Positions 5,500 to 14,288 of a DNA stretch of 64,000 bases are shown one piece after another. Source of the DNA: Flavobacterium tistrianum (lineage in GTDB: Bacteria > Bacteroidota > Bacteroidia > Flavobacteriales > Flavobacteriaceae); the NCBI RefSeq assembly GCF_003254545.1, contig NZ_QJRH01000071.1:248001-312000 (forward strand), in the 5' to 3' direction. Position numbers and translations under genes: made by a program. The stretch's first letter is position 1, and every line of letters begins with the position of its first letter. The notes below the pieces were generated by a model. That model had not been told where the DNA came from. It searched no databases and saw only the letters and a program-made list of their open reading frames with translations.

Positions 5500-8175
5500 A
5501 TGACAGAAAAAAGAAGAGACCTTGTATTATCAGGATTAGAACCGTTGATTATTACGCCGGAAAGTGTTTTCGTGAATGTGGGTGAGCGTACAAACGTAAC
5601 AGGTTCAAGAAAATTCCTAAGATTAATCAAGGAAGAGAAATACGACGAGGCACTTGATATTGCAAGACAGCAGGTAGAAGGAGGAGCGCAAATCATCGAT
5701 ATTAATATGGATGAAGGAATGCTTGACGGTGTTACAGCAATGACTAAATTTTTGAATTTAATTGCGGCAGAACCAGACATTTCGAGAGTACCGATTATGA
5801 TCGACAGTTCGAAATGGGAAATCATTGAAGCTGGTCTTAAAGTAGTTCAGGGAAAAAGCGTTGTAAACTCTATTTCGTTAAAAGAAGGAGAAGAAGCTTT
5901 TATTCACCACGCTAAATTAATCAAACGTTACGGAGCGGCAGCGATTGTTATGGCTTTTGACGAAGTTGGTCAGGCTGATAATTACGATCGTCGAGTGGAG
6001 ATCTGTCAGCGTTCGTATGATATTTTGGTGAACAAAGTAGATTTTCCCCCGCAGGATATTATTTTCGATTTAAACATTTTCCCAGTTGCAACGGGAATGG
6101 AAGAGCACAGATTGAACGCATTGGATTTCTTTAGAGGAACAAAATGGGTTCGTGATAACCTTCCGCACGCGCACATCAGTGGTGGAGTGAGTAACGTTTC
6201 GTTCTCTTTTAGAGGAAACGATACGGTTCGTGAAGCAATGCACTCGGTTTTCTTATACCATGCCATTAAAAACGGAATGACAATGGGAATCGTGAATCCA
6301 GAGATGCTTACGATTTATGATGATATTCCGAAAGACTTATTAGAATACGTTGAAGACGTAATTCTGGACAGACGAGACGACGCAACCGAAAGACTTTTGG
6401 ATTTTGCTGAAAGTGTAAAAGGTGAAGCAAAAACAGATGAAAAAGCGGTTCAAGAGTGGCGTTTAGGATCGGTTCAAGATCGTATTACGCATTCATTGGT
6501 AAAAGGAATTGATACTTTTATTGAAGAAGATGTTGAAGAAGCACGTTTAGCCGCAACAAAGCCAATCGAAGTTATCGAGATCAACTTAATGGCCGGAATG
6601 AATGTAGTTGGAGATTTATTCGGAAGTGGAAAAATGTTCCTGCCTCAGGTGGTGAAATCGGCTCGTGTAATGAAAAAAGCGGTTGCTTATTTATTGCCTT
6701 TTATCGAAGCCAGCAAACAAGCCGGTGATAAACAAGGAAACGGAAAAATCCTGATGGCGACTGTAAAAGGTGACGTTCACGATATTGGTAAAAACATCGT
6801 TTCGGTGGTTTTGGCATGTAATAATTATGAGATTGTAGATTTAGGAGTAATGGTTCCTCCAGAGAAAATTATTTCGGCTGCAATTGAACATGAAGTGGAT
6901 ATCATAGGTTTAAGCGGACTGATCACACCTTCGCTTGACGAAATGGTGTATTTGGCCAAAGAATTAGACAAACAAGATATTAAAATCCCGATTATGATTG
7001 GTGGAGCAACAACTTCGCGTGCGCATACAGCTGTAAAAATTGCACCTCAATACAGAGAAACCGTAATTCACGTTAACGATGCTTCAAGAGCCGTTACCGT
7101 TGCCGGAAACCTATTAGATCATAATAGAAAAATATATGCTGCAGATATTCGTGCAGAATATGACTCGTTTAGAGAAACATTTTTAAATCGTTCAAGAGAT
7201 AAAAACTTCTTGACGATTGAAGATGCTCGTAAAAATAAATTACCATTGGATTGGTCTGAATATACTCCAGTTAAACCAAAAGTAATTGGCGCACAAACCA
7301 TCGAAGTAGAATTGGATGTTTTGGTTCCGTATATTGACTGGACGCCATTTTTCCAAACTTGGGAATTGTACGGAAAATATCCAGCAATTTTGACTGATGA
7401 AGTTGTGGGTAAAGAAGCGACTTCAGTTTTTAACGATGCTCAGGCAATGCTAAAAGTAATTTTAGAAGAGAAAAAACTAAAAGCAAAAGGTATTTACGGA
7501 ATTTTCCCTGCAAATCAGGTAAATGACGACGATATCGAATTGCGTGATGAAAACGGAAAAGTTCTAGAGAAATTCTTAACGCTTCGTCAGCAGTCGCAAA
7601 AAACGAAAGGCGCACCAAACATCGCTTTAGCTGATTTTATTCTACCAAAAGAAAGCGGAATAGAAGATTATATGGGAGCTTTCTGCGTAACGACAGGTTT
7701 TGGTGTTGACGAATGGGCAGCGGAATATGAAAAGAATTTAGACGATTATAATTCGATTATGGTGAAAGCGCTTGCCGATCGTTTTGCTGAGGCTTTCGCC
7801 GAATATCTTCACGAGCGAGTGCGTAAAGATTTCTGGGGTTATGACAGCGAAGAATCTTTAACCAACGAAGAATTGATTAAAGAAAGCTATAAAGGAATTC
7901 GTCCGGCTCCAGGTTATCCGGCTTGTCCAGATCACTTGGAAAAACCAACAATCTGGAAGCTTTTAGATGTTGAAAAACAAATAGGAGTGAAGTTGACAGA
8001 AAGTATGGCGATGTGGCCAGCTTCATCGGTTTCAGGATATTATTTCGGAAACCCAAAAAGCCGTTATTTCGGACTAGGAAAAATAAAAGAAGATCAGGTG
8101 ACAGATTACGCCAAACGCCGAAATGTACCGCTTGATTACGCAATGAAATGGTTAAACCCTAATATAGCAGATTAA
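5500..8175 (+). CDS. metH: Methionine synthase, pterin/cobalamin/activation half (split MetH)
   Basis: The 891-aa protein carries the remaining MetH modules. First comes a pterin-binding domain that begins VNVGERTNVTGSRKFLRLIK near residue 25 and contains QIIDINMDEGMLDG. The cobalamin cap and Rossmann B12 domain follow, with the ligand motif DVHDIGKNIV at about 424. The SAM-dependent reactivation domain is last, with RPAPGYPACPDH near 801. It takes methyl from 5-methyltetrahydrofolate to cobalamin and then to homocysteine held by the partner protein at 3775. All key motifs are intact. The split rather than fused architecture is the notable point. metF follows, supplying the methyl-folate substrate. 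Confidence 0.95.
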   Translation: MTEKRRDLVLSGLEPLIITPESVFVNVGERTNVTGSRKFLRLIKEEKYDEALDIARQQVEGGAQIIDINMDEGMLDGVTAMTKFLNLIAAEPDISRVPIMIDSSKWEIIEAGLKVVQGKSVVNSISLKEGEEAFIHHAKLIKRYGAAAIVMAFDEVGQADNYDRRVEICQRSYDILVNKVDFPPQDIIFDLNIFPVATGMEEHRLNALDFFRGTKWVRDNLPHAHISGGVSNVSFSFRGNDTVREAMHSVFLYHAIKNGMTMGIVNPEMLTIYDDIPKDLLEYVEDVILDRRDDATERLLDFAESVKGEAKTDEKAVQEWRLGSVQDRITHSLVKGIDTFIEEDVEEARLAATKPIEVIEINLMAGMNVVGDLFGSGKMFLPQVVKSARVMKKAVAYLLPFIEASKQAGDKQGNGKILMATVKGDVHDIGKNIVSVVLACNNYEIVDLGVMVPPEKIISAAIEHEVDIIGLSGLITPSLDEMVYLAKELDKQDIKIPIMIGGATTSRAHTAVKIAPQYRETVIHVNDASRAVTVAGNLLDHNRKIYAADIRAEYDSFRETFLNRSRDKNFLTIEDARKNKLPLDWSEYTPVKPKVIGAQTIEVELDVLVPYIDWTPFFQTWELYGKYPAILTDEVVGKEATSVFNDAQAMLKVILEEKKLKAKGIYGIFPANQVNDDDIELRDENGKVLEKFLTLRQQSQKTKGAPNIALADFILPKESGIEDYMGAFCVTTGFGVDEWAAEYEKNLDDYNSIMVKALADRFAEAFAEYLHERVRKDFWGYDSEESLTNEELIKESYKGIRPAPGYPACPDHLEKPTIWKLLDVEKQIGVKLTESMAMWPASSVSGYYFGNPKSRYFGLGKIKEDQVTDYAKRRNVPLDYAMKWLNPNIAD

Positions 8176-8191
8176 CGAAAAAGTTATTTTA

Positions 8192-8255
8192 GTTTCAGGT
8201 TTCAGGTTTCAAGTTCTCTACAGCAACTTGAAACTTTAAACCTGAAACCTGAAAC
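8192..8255 (+). repeat. Oligomer-repeat hairpin between metH and metF
   Basis: The left arm GTTTCAGGTTTCAGGTTTC (then AAGTT) is nearly complementary to a right arm built of AACTTGAAAC, TTTAAACC and TGAAACCTGAAAC. The two leave a short bulge and a small loop. The arms are themselves tandem TTTCAGG heptamers. The hairpin ends 10 bases before the metF ATG, with an A-rich run between, so it could affect metF translation or read-through. Confidence 0.7.
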
Positions 8256-8265
8256 AAAAAAAGAA

Positions 8266-9222
8266 ATGAAAGTAACAGAACATATAGAAAAGGCCAAAGG
8301 AAGAACATTATTCTCGTTTGAAATTATTCCGCCTCAAAAAGGTAAAAGCATTCAGGAATTATACGACAATATTGATCCGTTGATGGAGTTTAATCCGCCG
8401 TTTATTGATGTAACAACTTCTCGCGAGGAGTATATTTACATTGACCGCGGTAATGGACTTTTGGACAAAAAGCTGACTCGTATGCGTCCGGGAACGCTTG
8501 GAATTTGCGCTTCTATAAAACATAAATACAATGTAGATACTGTTCCGCATTTGCTTTGCGGTGGTTTCACTAAAGAAGAAACCGAGTACATGCTGGTTGA
8601 CTGTCATTATTTAGGAATCAACAACGTAATGGCACTTCGCGGAGACGCTATGAAAGACGAACAGTCTTTTGTGCCAAAAGCAGGAGGAAATCACTACGCA
8701 ATTGATTTGGTAAAACAAATCAACGATTTGAACTGCGGAAAATATCTTCATGAAGTAATGGATGCTGACAACAAAGCGGATTTCTGTATTGGTGTTGCGG
8801 GTTATCCTGAAAAACATTTAGAATCACCATCTTTACAGTCAGATTTAAAAAGATTAAAAGAAAAAGTAGACGCAGGAGCAGATTACGTAGTAACACAAAT
8901 GTTTTTTGACAACGCTAAATATTTTGCCTTTGTAGAAAAAGCAAGGGAAATGGGAATTACGATTCCGATTATTCCTGGAATTAAACCAATTGCTGTTCAA
9001 AGACACTTACAGGTTCTGCCACAGATTTTCAGAATCGATTTACCAGAAGATTTAATCGATGCTGTAGATAAATGCAAAAATAACGCTGAAATTAAACAAG
9101 TTGGAATAGAGTGGGCGATTCAGCAGTCATTAGAATTAAAAGCAGCTGGAGTTCCGTTTTTACACTATTATTCAATGGGAAAATCGGAGAATATTCGCCA
9201 GATTGCAAGTCAAGTATTTTAA
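8266..9222 (+). CDS. metF: Methylenetetrahydrofolate reductase [NAD(P)H]
   Basis: The enzyme reduces 5,10-methylene-THF to 5-methyl-THF, the methyl donor for methionine synthase. The 318-aa FAD TIM-barrel protein starts with the family segment TLFSFEIIPPQKGK at about residue 14. Internal motifs are NVMALRGD and GVAGYPEKH, and ADYVVTQMFFDN lies near 204-215. Its length fits bacterial MetF. It follows the second metH gene by 90 bases and probably belongs to the same SAM-regulated unit. A 33-bp palindrome just downstream may end transcription. Confidence 0.95.
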   Translation: MKVTEHIEKAKGRTLFSFEIIPPQKGKSIQELYDNIDPLMEFNPPFIDVTTSREEYIYIDRGNGLLDKKLTRMRPGTLGICASIKHKYNVDTVPHLLCGGFTKEETEYMLVDCHYLGINNVMALRGDAMKDEQSFVPKAGGNHYAIDLVKQINDLNCGKYLHEVMDADNKADFCIGVAGYPEKHLESPSLQSDLKRLKEKVDAGADYVVTQMFFDNAKYFAFVEKAREMGITIPIIPGIKPIAVQRHLQVLPQIFRIDLPEDLIDAVDKCKNNAEIKQVGIEWAIQQSLELKAAGVPFLHYYSMGKSENIRQIASQVF

Positions 9223-9235
9223 AGTCTTTGCGAGG

Positions 9236-9268
9236 AACTTTGTCAAAGTTTTAAACTTTGACAAAGTT
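9236..9268. terminator. TTTGTCAAAGTTT palindrome, copy 1 (after metF)
   Basis: Perfect 16-base arms AACTTTGTCAAAGTTT / AAACTTTGACAAAGTT flank a single T. The same 13-base core recurs at 41297-41335 and 47235-47267, each at a gene 3' end. No T run follows, so a termination role is inferred from position and structure. Confidence 0.65.
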
Positions 9269-9280
9269 GTTCAAGTATAG

Positions 9281-9383
9281 TTTGTCATTCCGAGGAACGA
9301 GGAATCTCACTCGGGTTTCGACAAAGATTGGCGATCTACTTTGTGGAGTTTCTAGTGTGATTCCTCGTTCCTCGTAATGACAA
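9281..9383. repeat. Inverted-repeat element (GAGGAACGAGGAATCTC family), copy 1
   Basis: The outer arms TGTCATTCCGAGGAACGAGG (continuing AATCTCAC) and GTGTGATTCCTCGTTCCTCG (continuing TAATGACA) pair over about 28 bases around a 45-base middle. The structure resembles a small non-coding inverted-repeat element. Related copies lie at 52505-52675. Confidence 0.75.
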
Positions 9384-9399
9384 AAAAGTTGGGATTTGG

Positions 9400-9417
9400 T
9401 CCCGATAGCTATCGGGA
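9400..9417. repeat. Perfect 18-bp palindrome TCCCGATAGCTATCGGGA
   Basis: The sequence equals its own reverse complement. It lies 26 bases before the methyltransferase ATG. It could be a protein-binding site or a common interspersed palindrome of this group. No partner copy was seen in the window. Confidence 0.7.
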
Positions 9418-9443
9418 TTAATTGGAATTTAAAAATACCCATT

Positions 9444-10097
9444 ATGAAACAAGAAGAACTACAAGCCATAGCCTCTCAATTAAAACATCCATCGGGAGAA
9501 AAAGGAATTGAAATGGCCAATATGATGAACGAAACGAACATCAATATGACCAAACATTCCATTAAAAATCTAAATATATCTAGCGAAAACAGAATTCTGG
9601 AATTAGGCCACGGAAATGCAGGACACGTTGAGTTTCTGTTTGAACAAGCAGAAAAACTAAAATACTACGGACTGGAAATGTCGGAACTGATGTTTCAGGA
9701 AGCGCGCCAGATCAATCGAAATTTTGTTTCTCAAAAACAAGCTTTCTTTTCGCTTTATGACGGAAATACGATTCCGTTTGAGGATGGATTATTCGATAAA
9801 ATATTTACTGTAAACACTATTTATTTCTGGCAGAAGCCTGAAGAATTGCTTTCAGAAATTTATAGGGTTCTAAAGCCAAATGGAAATTTCTGTGTAACTT
9901 TTGCACAGGAAGATTTCATGAAGCAACTTCCATTTACTCAATTTGAATTTGAGCTTTACAACACAGAAAAAGCACAAAAACTAATTGAAAAAACAGCTTT
10001 TAAAATTGTTTATATTGAAAGTCAGACAGAACAAGTAAAAAGCAAAACAGGCGAACTTGCTGAAAGGGTTTTTACTACGATTGTTTTGGAAAAGTAA
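9444..10097 (+). CDS. Class I SAM-dependent methyltransferase
   Basis: This 217-aa protein has a Methyltransf_11-type Rossmann fold. SAM-binding motif I is RILELGHGNAGHVEFLF near residues 50-66, and the later segments are FDKIFTVNTIYFW and EIYRVLKPNGNFCVTF. The substrate cannot be deduced. A TTG at 9396 would extend the frame into a perfect palindromic repeat, so the ATG at 9444 is chosen, which gives a normal MKQEELQAIA start. It lies next to the methionine/SAM block but downstream of palindromes that probably separate it. Confidence 0.85.
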   Translation: MKQEELQAIASQLKHPSGEKGIEMANMMNETNINMTKHSIKNLNISSENRILELGHGNAGHVEFLFEQAEKLKYYGLEMSELMFQEARQINRNFVSQKQAFFSLYDGNTIPFEDGLFDKIFTVNTIYFWQKPEELLSEIYRVLKPNGNFCVTFAQEDFMKQLPFTQFEFELYNTEKAQKLIEKTAFKIVYIESQTEQVKSKTGELAERVFTTIVLEK

Positions 10098-10175
10098 CGA
10101 ATCAATTTTCGCAATCTTTTTTTGAGTACTTTCATTTTTTATTATTAACCCTTCTGAATTATAATTCTCTACACT

Positions 10176-11399
10176 ATGGAAGTGAAGAAAATCAATTTTT
10201 TGCAGAGTTACAGCAGTATTTTATGGCTTCTTGGCGGTATTATAATCGGAAGTATTTTTGGTTTAGTATTTGGAGAAGATGTTTTGATCATAAAACCACT
10301 TGGTGATATTTTTCTGAATTTACTTTTCACAGCGATTATTCCGCTTATTTTTTTTACGATTGGTTCTTCTGTTGCGAATTTGGAACGTACAGAAAAGCTT
10401 GGAAAACTCTTTATCATAATGATATTGGTTTTTCTGGCAACAATTCTGATTTCAGCAATTGTGATGATTTGCGCTGTTTATCTTTTTCCGATACATGAAG
10501 ATATTGCAATTGCCAAAGTTCCGTTTGAAGAAGTAACCTCAGGATCGGCAGGAGAACAAATTGCGAAACTGCTTACAGCCAATGATTTCTTCGAATTATT
10601 GTCTCGAAAAAGTATGTTGGCATTAATTATTTTCTCTTTTTTAGTTGGTTTCGCCACATTGCAATCAGGAGAAAAAGGAAGCGCTTTCAAGAGTTTTCTC
10701 GATTCAGGAAACGAGGTGATGAAACAGCTTCTAAACATTATCATGAAATTTGCGCCTATTGGTTTAGGTGCTTATTTTGCTTATCAAGTTGGAGTTTTCG
10801 GACCGCAATTACTTGGAGTTTATGCGAAACCAATGGCAGTTTATTATGCTGCTTGCGTGTTTTATTTCTTTACTTTCTTTAGTCTATATGCACTTGTTGC
10901 TGGCGGAAAAAGAGCTTTTAAAGTTTTTTGGAGCAATAATATAATGCCTTCTCTAACAGCAGTTGGAACCTGCAGCAGTATTGCGACTATTCCAGCCAAT
11001 TTAGCAGCAGCAGAAAAAATGGGAATTCCGGCTCATGTGCGTAATTTGGTAATTCCGCTTGGAGCGCCTTTGCACAAAGATGGGTCGAGTATGTCATCTA
11101 TCTTAAAAATAACTTTTTTATTTGCCATGTTTGGTAAAGATTTTTCAGATCCGATGACAATTCTTTTGGCACTCGGAATTACAGTTATCGTTTCAATTGT
11201 CGAAGGCGGAATCCCGAACGGAGGCTATATTGGAGAAATTTTAGCCATAACAGTTTATGGTTTTCCTATGGAACAGGCGCTTCCAGTTGCCATGATTCTG
11301 GGAACATTGGTTGATCCAATTGCTACTTTATTAAATGCTAACGGAGATGTAATCTGCTCTATGATGGTTTCTAGATTCTCCGAAAAGACAAAGTGGTAG
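10176..11399 (+). CDS. Dicarboxylate/amino acid:cation symporter (DAACS family)
   Basis: This inner-membrane carrier of 407 aa belongs to the GltP/DctA (SLC1-like) family, which takes up glutamate, aspartate or C4-dicarboxylates with Na+ or H+. Several hydrophobic helices start with SSILWLLGGIIIGSIFGLVF. The re-entrant loop is SLTAVGTCSSIATIPANLAA, in place of the usual serine-rich motif, and the loop LGAPLHKDGSSM follows. The substrate-site helix contains DPIATLLNANGDV near the C-terminus. The exact substrate is not resolvable. The gene is followed by a PLP decarboxylase-like gene, so an amino acid is a reasonable guess. Confidence 0.9.
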   Translation: MEVKKINFLQSYSSILWLLGGIIIGSIFGLVFGEDVLIIKPLGDIFLNLLFTAIIPLIFFTIGSSVANLERTEKLGKLFIIMILVFLATILISAIVMICAVYLFPIHEDIAIAKVPFEEVTSGSAGEQIAKLLTANDFFELLSRKSMLALIIFSFLVGFATLQSGEKGSAFKSFLDSGNEVMKQLLNIIMKFAPIGLGAYFAYQVGVFGPQLLGVYAKPMAVYYAACVFYFFTFFSLYALVAGGKRAFKVFWSNNIMPSLTAVGTCSSIATIPANLAAAEKMGIPAHVRNLVIPLGAPLHKDGSSMSSILKITFLFAMFGKDFSDPMTILLALGITVIVSIVEGGIPNGGYIGEILAITVYGFPMEQALPVAMILGTLVDPIATLLNANGDVICSMMVSRFSEKTKW

Positions 11400-11511
11400 C
11401 TACTCTATAAATTTCCAATACTTTAAATAAACACTAAAAGCAACATTTCTCGTGTTGAATGGCTTCGACTTCTCTCAGCCTGACAATGCGTGATGTAAAC
11501 AACTATATAAT

Positions 11512-12912
11512 ATGAATTCAAAATTACAGCACGATCTCAATAATTTTGAGAATATCTTAGAAAAAACAAAACAGCAAGGAATTGATTTCCTTAATAATAT
11601 TGATAACGTTCCAACGTCCAATACTTATTCAATTGATACTAAAACCGTTTTAAACGAATTAGGTTTAGGATCTATAGAAGCTTTAAAGGAATTTAATGAG
11701 AGACTGGCTCCATTGATGGTTTCTTCTTCTGGGCCGAGATATTGGGGATTTGTGACAGGCGGTTCAACACCGGCATCTATTGTGGGAGATTGGCTGGCAT
11801 CGGTTTATGATCAAAATACACAATCAGTAACATCTCAAGGCGGAAATTCAGCATTAATAGAATTCGAAACCATCAATTTATTATTGCAATTATTAGAACT
11901 TCCTGATTCTTTTTTAGGCGGATTTGTTACTGGTGCTACAATGTCAAACTTTACTTCTCTTGCCGTTGCAAGACAATGGTTTGGGAAGCAGTTAGGAAAA
12001 GATTTTGCTAAAAACGGAATTTCAGAACCAATTACTATCTTAACAGCAACACCGCATTCATCTTCTATAAAATGTTTGTCACTTTTAGGAATTGGAAGCC
12101 AGAATTATACGGTTGTAAAAACAATTGAAGGTAATCGTGAAGCTTTGGATATTGCCGATTTAGAAGAAAAAATCAAAGCTTTAAACGGAAAACCTTTTAT
12201 TTTGATTTCGAGTGCAGGAACGGTAAATACTGCCGATTTTGATGATTTTGAAGCCATTGCAGCATTAAAAGAAAAATACAATTTCTGGTGGCATATTGAT
12301 GGTGCTTTTGGTGGATTTGCTGCCGTTTCAGAAAAATACAAGCATTATGTAAAAGGCTGGGATGGCGCAGACAGTATTACTATTGACTGCCATAAATGGC
12401 TAAATGTGCCTTATGAAAGCGCTTTTTATTTAATTAAAAAAGAACACATTAATCTTCAGATTGAAACCTTTCAGAATTCAAATGCGCCCTATTTAGGCAA
12501 TCCGTTGGAGAATTTTAATTATTTGAATGTGCTTCCTGAAAATTCACGCCGTTTGCGTGCGTTACCCGTATGGTTTTCCCTTAAAGCCTACGGAAAAGAA
12601 GGTTTTAAAGACATTATCGAAGATAGTACAGCATTGGCTTTGCATTTTGGAAATGCCTTAATAGAAAATGATTTTGAGCTGTTAGCGCCAATTCGTCTTA
12701 ATAATGTCTGCTTTACGCTGAAAGGAGAACACAATCAGGAAAAAGTAACTCAATTTTTGTCTGCTTTGAATGATACTGGAAAAGTATTTATGACTCCGAC
12801 CGTTTATCAAAATAAAAAGGGAATTAGAGCTTCTTTTGTGAATTGGAGAACTACAGAAGATGATGTAAAACTTGTAATTGAAGAAATGCGAGAAGTGCTT
12901 TCAGAATTATAA
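11512..12912 (+). CDS. PLP-dependent group II decarboxylase family protein
   Basis: This 466-aa cytoplasmic enzyme has the fold-type I PLP domain of glutamate/tyrosine/aromatic amino acid decarboxylases. The cofactor-binding aspartate lies in WWHIDGAFGGFAAVS (about residues 258-272). The Schiff-base lysine is in ITIDCHKWLNVPYE at about 294. Upstream, GGNSALIEFETINLLLQLLE and FVTGATMSNFTSLAVARQWF are typical of the family. The substrate amino acid cannot be told from sequence by eye. A hairpin terminator follows at 12928. Confidence 0.88.
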   Translation: MNSKLQHDLNNFENILEKTKQQGIDFLNNIDNVPTSNTYSIDTKTVLNELGLGSIEALKEFNERLAPLMVSSSGPRYWGFVTGGSTPASIVGDWLASVYDQNTQSVTSQGGNSALIEFETINLLLQLLELPDSFLGGFVTGATMSNFTSLAVARQWFGKQLGKDFAKNGISEPITILTATPHSSSIKCLSLLGIGSQNYTVVKTIEGNREALDIADLEEKIKALNGKPFILISSAGTVNTADFDDFEAIAALKEKYNFWWHIDGAFGGFAAVSEKYKHYVKGWDGADSITIDCHKWLNVPYESAFYLIKKEHINLQIETFQNSNAPYLGNPLENFNYLNVLPENSRRLRALPVWFSLKAYGKEGFKDIIEDSTALALHFGNALIENDFELLAPIRLNNVCFTLKGEHNQEKVTQFLSALNDTGKVFMTPTVYQNKKGIRASFVNWRTTEDDVKLVIEEMREVLSEL

Positions 12913-12927
12913 ACCTTATAAAAGTAG

Positions 12928-12955
12928 AAGAGCCTGTTTGAAGGAACAGGCTCTT
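12928..12955 (+). terminator. Terminator after the PLP decarboxylase gene
   Basis: The stem AAGAGCCTGTT / AACAGGCTCTT closes a short TGAAGG loop. On the plus strand the hairpin is followed by only a weak T run, whereas on the minus strand it is followed by TCTACTTTTAT, so it may work better for leftward transcription. Confidence 0.7.
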
Positions 12956-13186
12956 GACTAACACAAAAAAAACAAAAAACAAGGTATTTAAAGAACGAAA
13001 TTTATATGCGGTATGTAAATGCAATTGTTTCTATAGAAGAAGTATGCATGACTTATCGTGGCATTCAAAATTTGATTTGCCAAATATAATATTATTTATA
13101 ACAAGTCTAAATAAAAATAGTAATTATTTTTTACGAAAAACCTCTAGTTTGTTGATTTGTAAAGAAAAGGACTATGATGTGAAATA
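12956..13186. other. Intergenic stretch without a convincing gene
   Basis: A 77-codon frame starting at a TTG (12954) exists, but it has no family resemblance, begins inside the terminator stem and is rich in improbable residues. A minus-strand -7-like TATATTTG at 13081-13088 points towards the hairpin at 12928-12955, leaving room for a transcript of roughly 150 bases with no clear protein. Otherwise nothing is recognised. Confidence 0.5.
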
Positions 13187-13224
13187 AAAAAGCGGTCTGT
13201 TTTTTATAAAACAAACCGCTTTTC
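13187..13224. terminator. Terminator hairpin after gldA
   Basis: The arms AAAAGCGGTCTGTTTT and AAAACAAACCGCTTTT pair with one mismatch around a short loop. The hairpin lies just beyond the gldA stop on the minus strand and has A/T runs on both sides, as in bidirectional terminators. Confidence 0.75.
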
Positions 13225-13243
13225 TATTGAAAAACTGAATAAC

Positions 13244-14140
13244 TTATTTTGTGATTTCTCTAAAAACAGCTTCCAGATTTTTATTTTTTTGATTCAATTG
13301 TAAAGTCTTTAACCCATTTTCGTTGGCAAAGTCAAAAATAGCAGGACGCATATCTTTGTCTGTAACAAAAGTCAGCTCCCATGTCATGTCATGAGTATTT
13401 ACGTACGAAGAAATATTTTCTAGTCTAGCCAAAAGCTGTTCTTCAACTTTGTAATCAAACTCTACTTCAATAACTTGCTCTTTATCGGCAGTTACTAAAT
13501 GGTCTAATTTATTGTCGGCAACAATTTGTCCTTTGTCAATAATTATGACACGATCACAAATTGCTTCAACTTCTTGCATAATGTGTGTGGATAAAAAAAC
13601 TGTTTTATTTTTCCCCGCATTTTTAATCACATTACGAATTTCCATTAACTGATTCGGATCCAGACCTGTAGTTGGTTCGTCCAAAATTAAAACTTCTGGA
13701 TCATGAAGCAAAGCATTTGCCAATCCAACACGTTGGCGGTATCCTTTAGAAAGCTCTCCAATCTTTTTATGGCTTTCTGGTGTCAGTCCTGTCAGTTGAA
13801 TTACTTCTTCAATTCTTGATTTTGGCACGTTGTAAACATCGGCATTAAAAGCCAAATACTCACGAACATACAGATCCAAATATAAAGGATTGTGTTCTGG
13901 TAAATACCCAATAGAACGTTGGACTTCTTTTGCGTTTGTCATGACATCGTGACCATTTACAAGGGCTGAGCCACTATTGGCAAGTAAATAAGTGGTCAAA
14001 ATTTTCATCAAAGTAGATTTTCCAGCTCCGTTTGGACCAAGAAATCCTACGATTTCTCCTTTTTCAATTTTAAAAGAAATTTCATTTAAAGCTTTTTGCT
14101 CTCCGTAACTTTTTGATATACTGTTTACTTCTATCGACAT
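13244..14140 (-). CDS. gldA: Gliding motility ABC transporter ATP-binding protein GldA
   Basis: This 298-aa cytoplasmic ATPase is recognised as GldA of Flavobacterium gliding motility, which works with the membrane proteins GldF and GldG (not in this window). Walker A GPNGAGKST is at about residues 34-42, the signature ELSKGYRQRVGLANALLHDP at about 127-146, and Walker B VLILDEPTTGLDPNQ near 148-162. The H-loop STHIMQEVEAICDRV follows. The C-terminal 80 residues are typical of drug/polysaccharide-type exporter ATPases. A TACTTTTG -7 box lies 16 bases upstream of the start, giving a short leader. The sequence matches my memory of F. johnsoniae GldA closely. Confidence 0.88.
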   Translation of the reverse strand: MSIEVNSISKSYGEQKALNEISFKIEKGEIVGFLGPNGAGKSTLMKILTTYLLANSGSALVNGHDVMTNAKEVQRSIGYLPEHNPLYLDLYVREYLAFNADVYNVPKSRIEEVIQLTGLTPESHKKIGELSKGYRQRVGLANALLHDPEVLILDEPTTGLDPNQLMEIRNVIKNAGKNKTVFLSTHIMQEVEAICDRVIIIDKGQIVADNKLDHLVTADKEQVIEVEFDYKVEEQLLARLENISSYVNTHDMTWELTFVTDKDMRPAIFDFANENGLKTLQLNQKNKNLEAVFREITK

Positions 14141-14156
14141 GACTTTTTATTTGTTA

Positions 14157-14164
14157 CAAAAGTA
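14157..14164 (-). promoter_or_regulatory. -7 promoter element of gldA
   Basis: TACTTTTG on the minus strand matches TAnnTTTG. It lies 16 bases before the gldA ATG. The -33 element is not a clean TTTG. Confidence 0.6.
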
Positions 14165-14288
14165 ACTAGAAATAGTTTCGATTGCTAAAAATTTATCTCT
14201 TAAAGTAATTATAAAAAAATTGGACAGCCCAGCATTCACGGCATCGTTATTGTTAAGGGAATGCTAAAATTAAAATAAAATCCAAATC

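Noticed and set aside
12954..13187. 77-codon plus-strand frame between the decarboxylase gene and gldA
   Set aside because: It begins with TTG inside the terminator stem, has no family resemblance and an unusual residue mix, so it is treated as chance.
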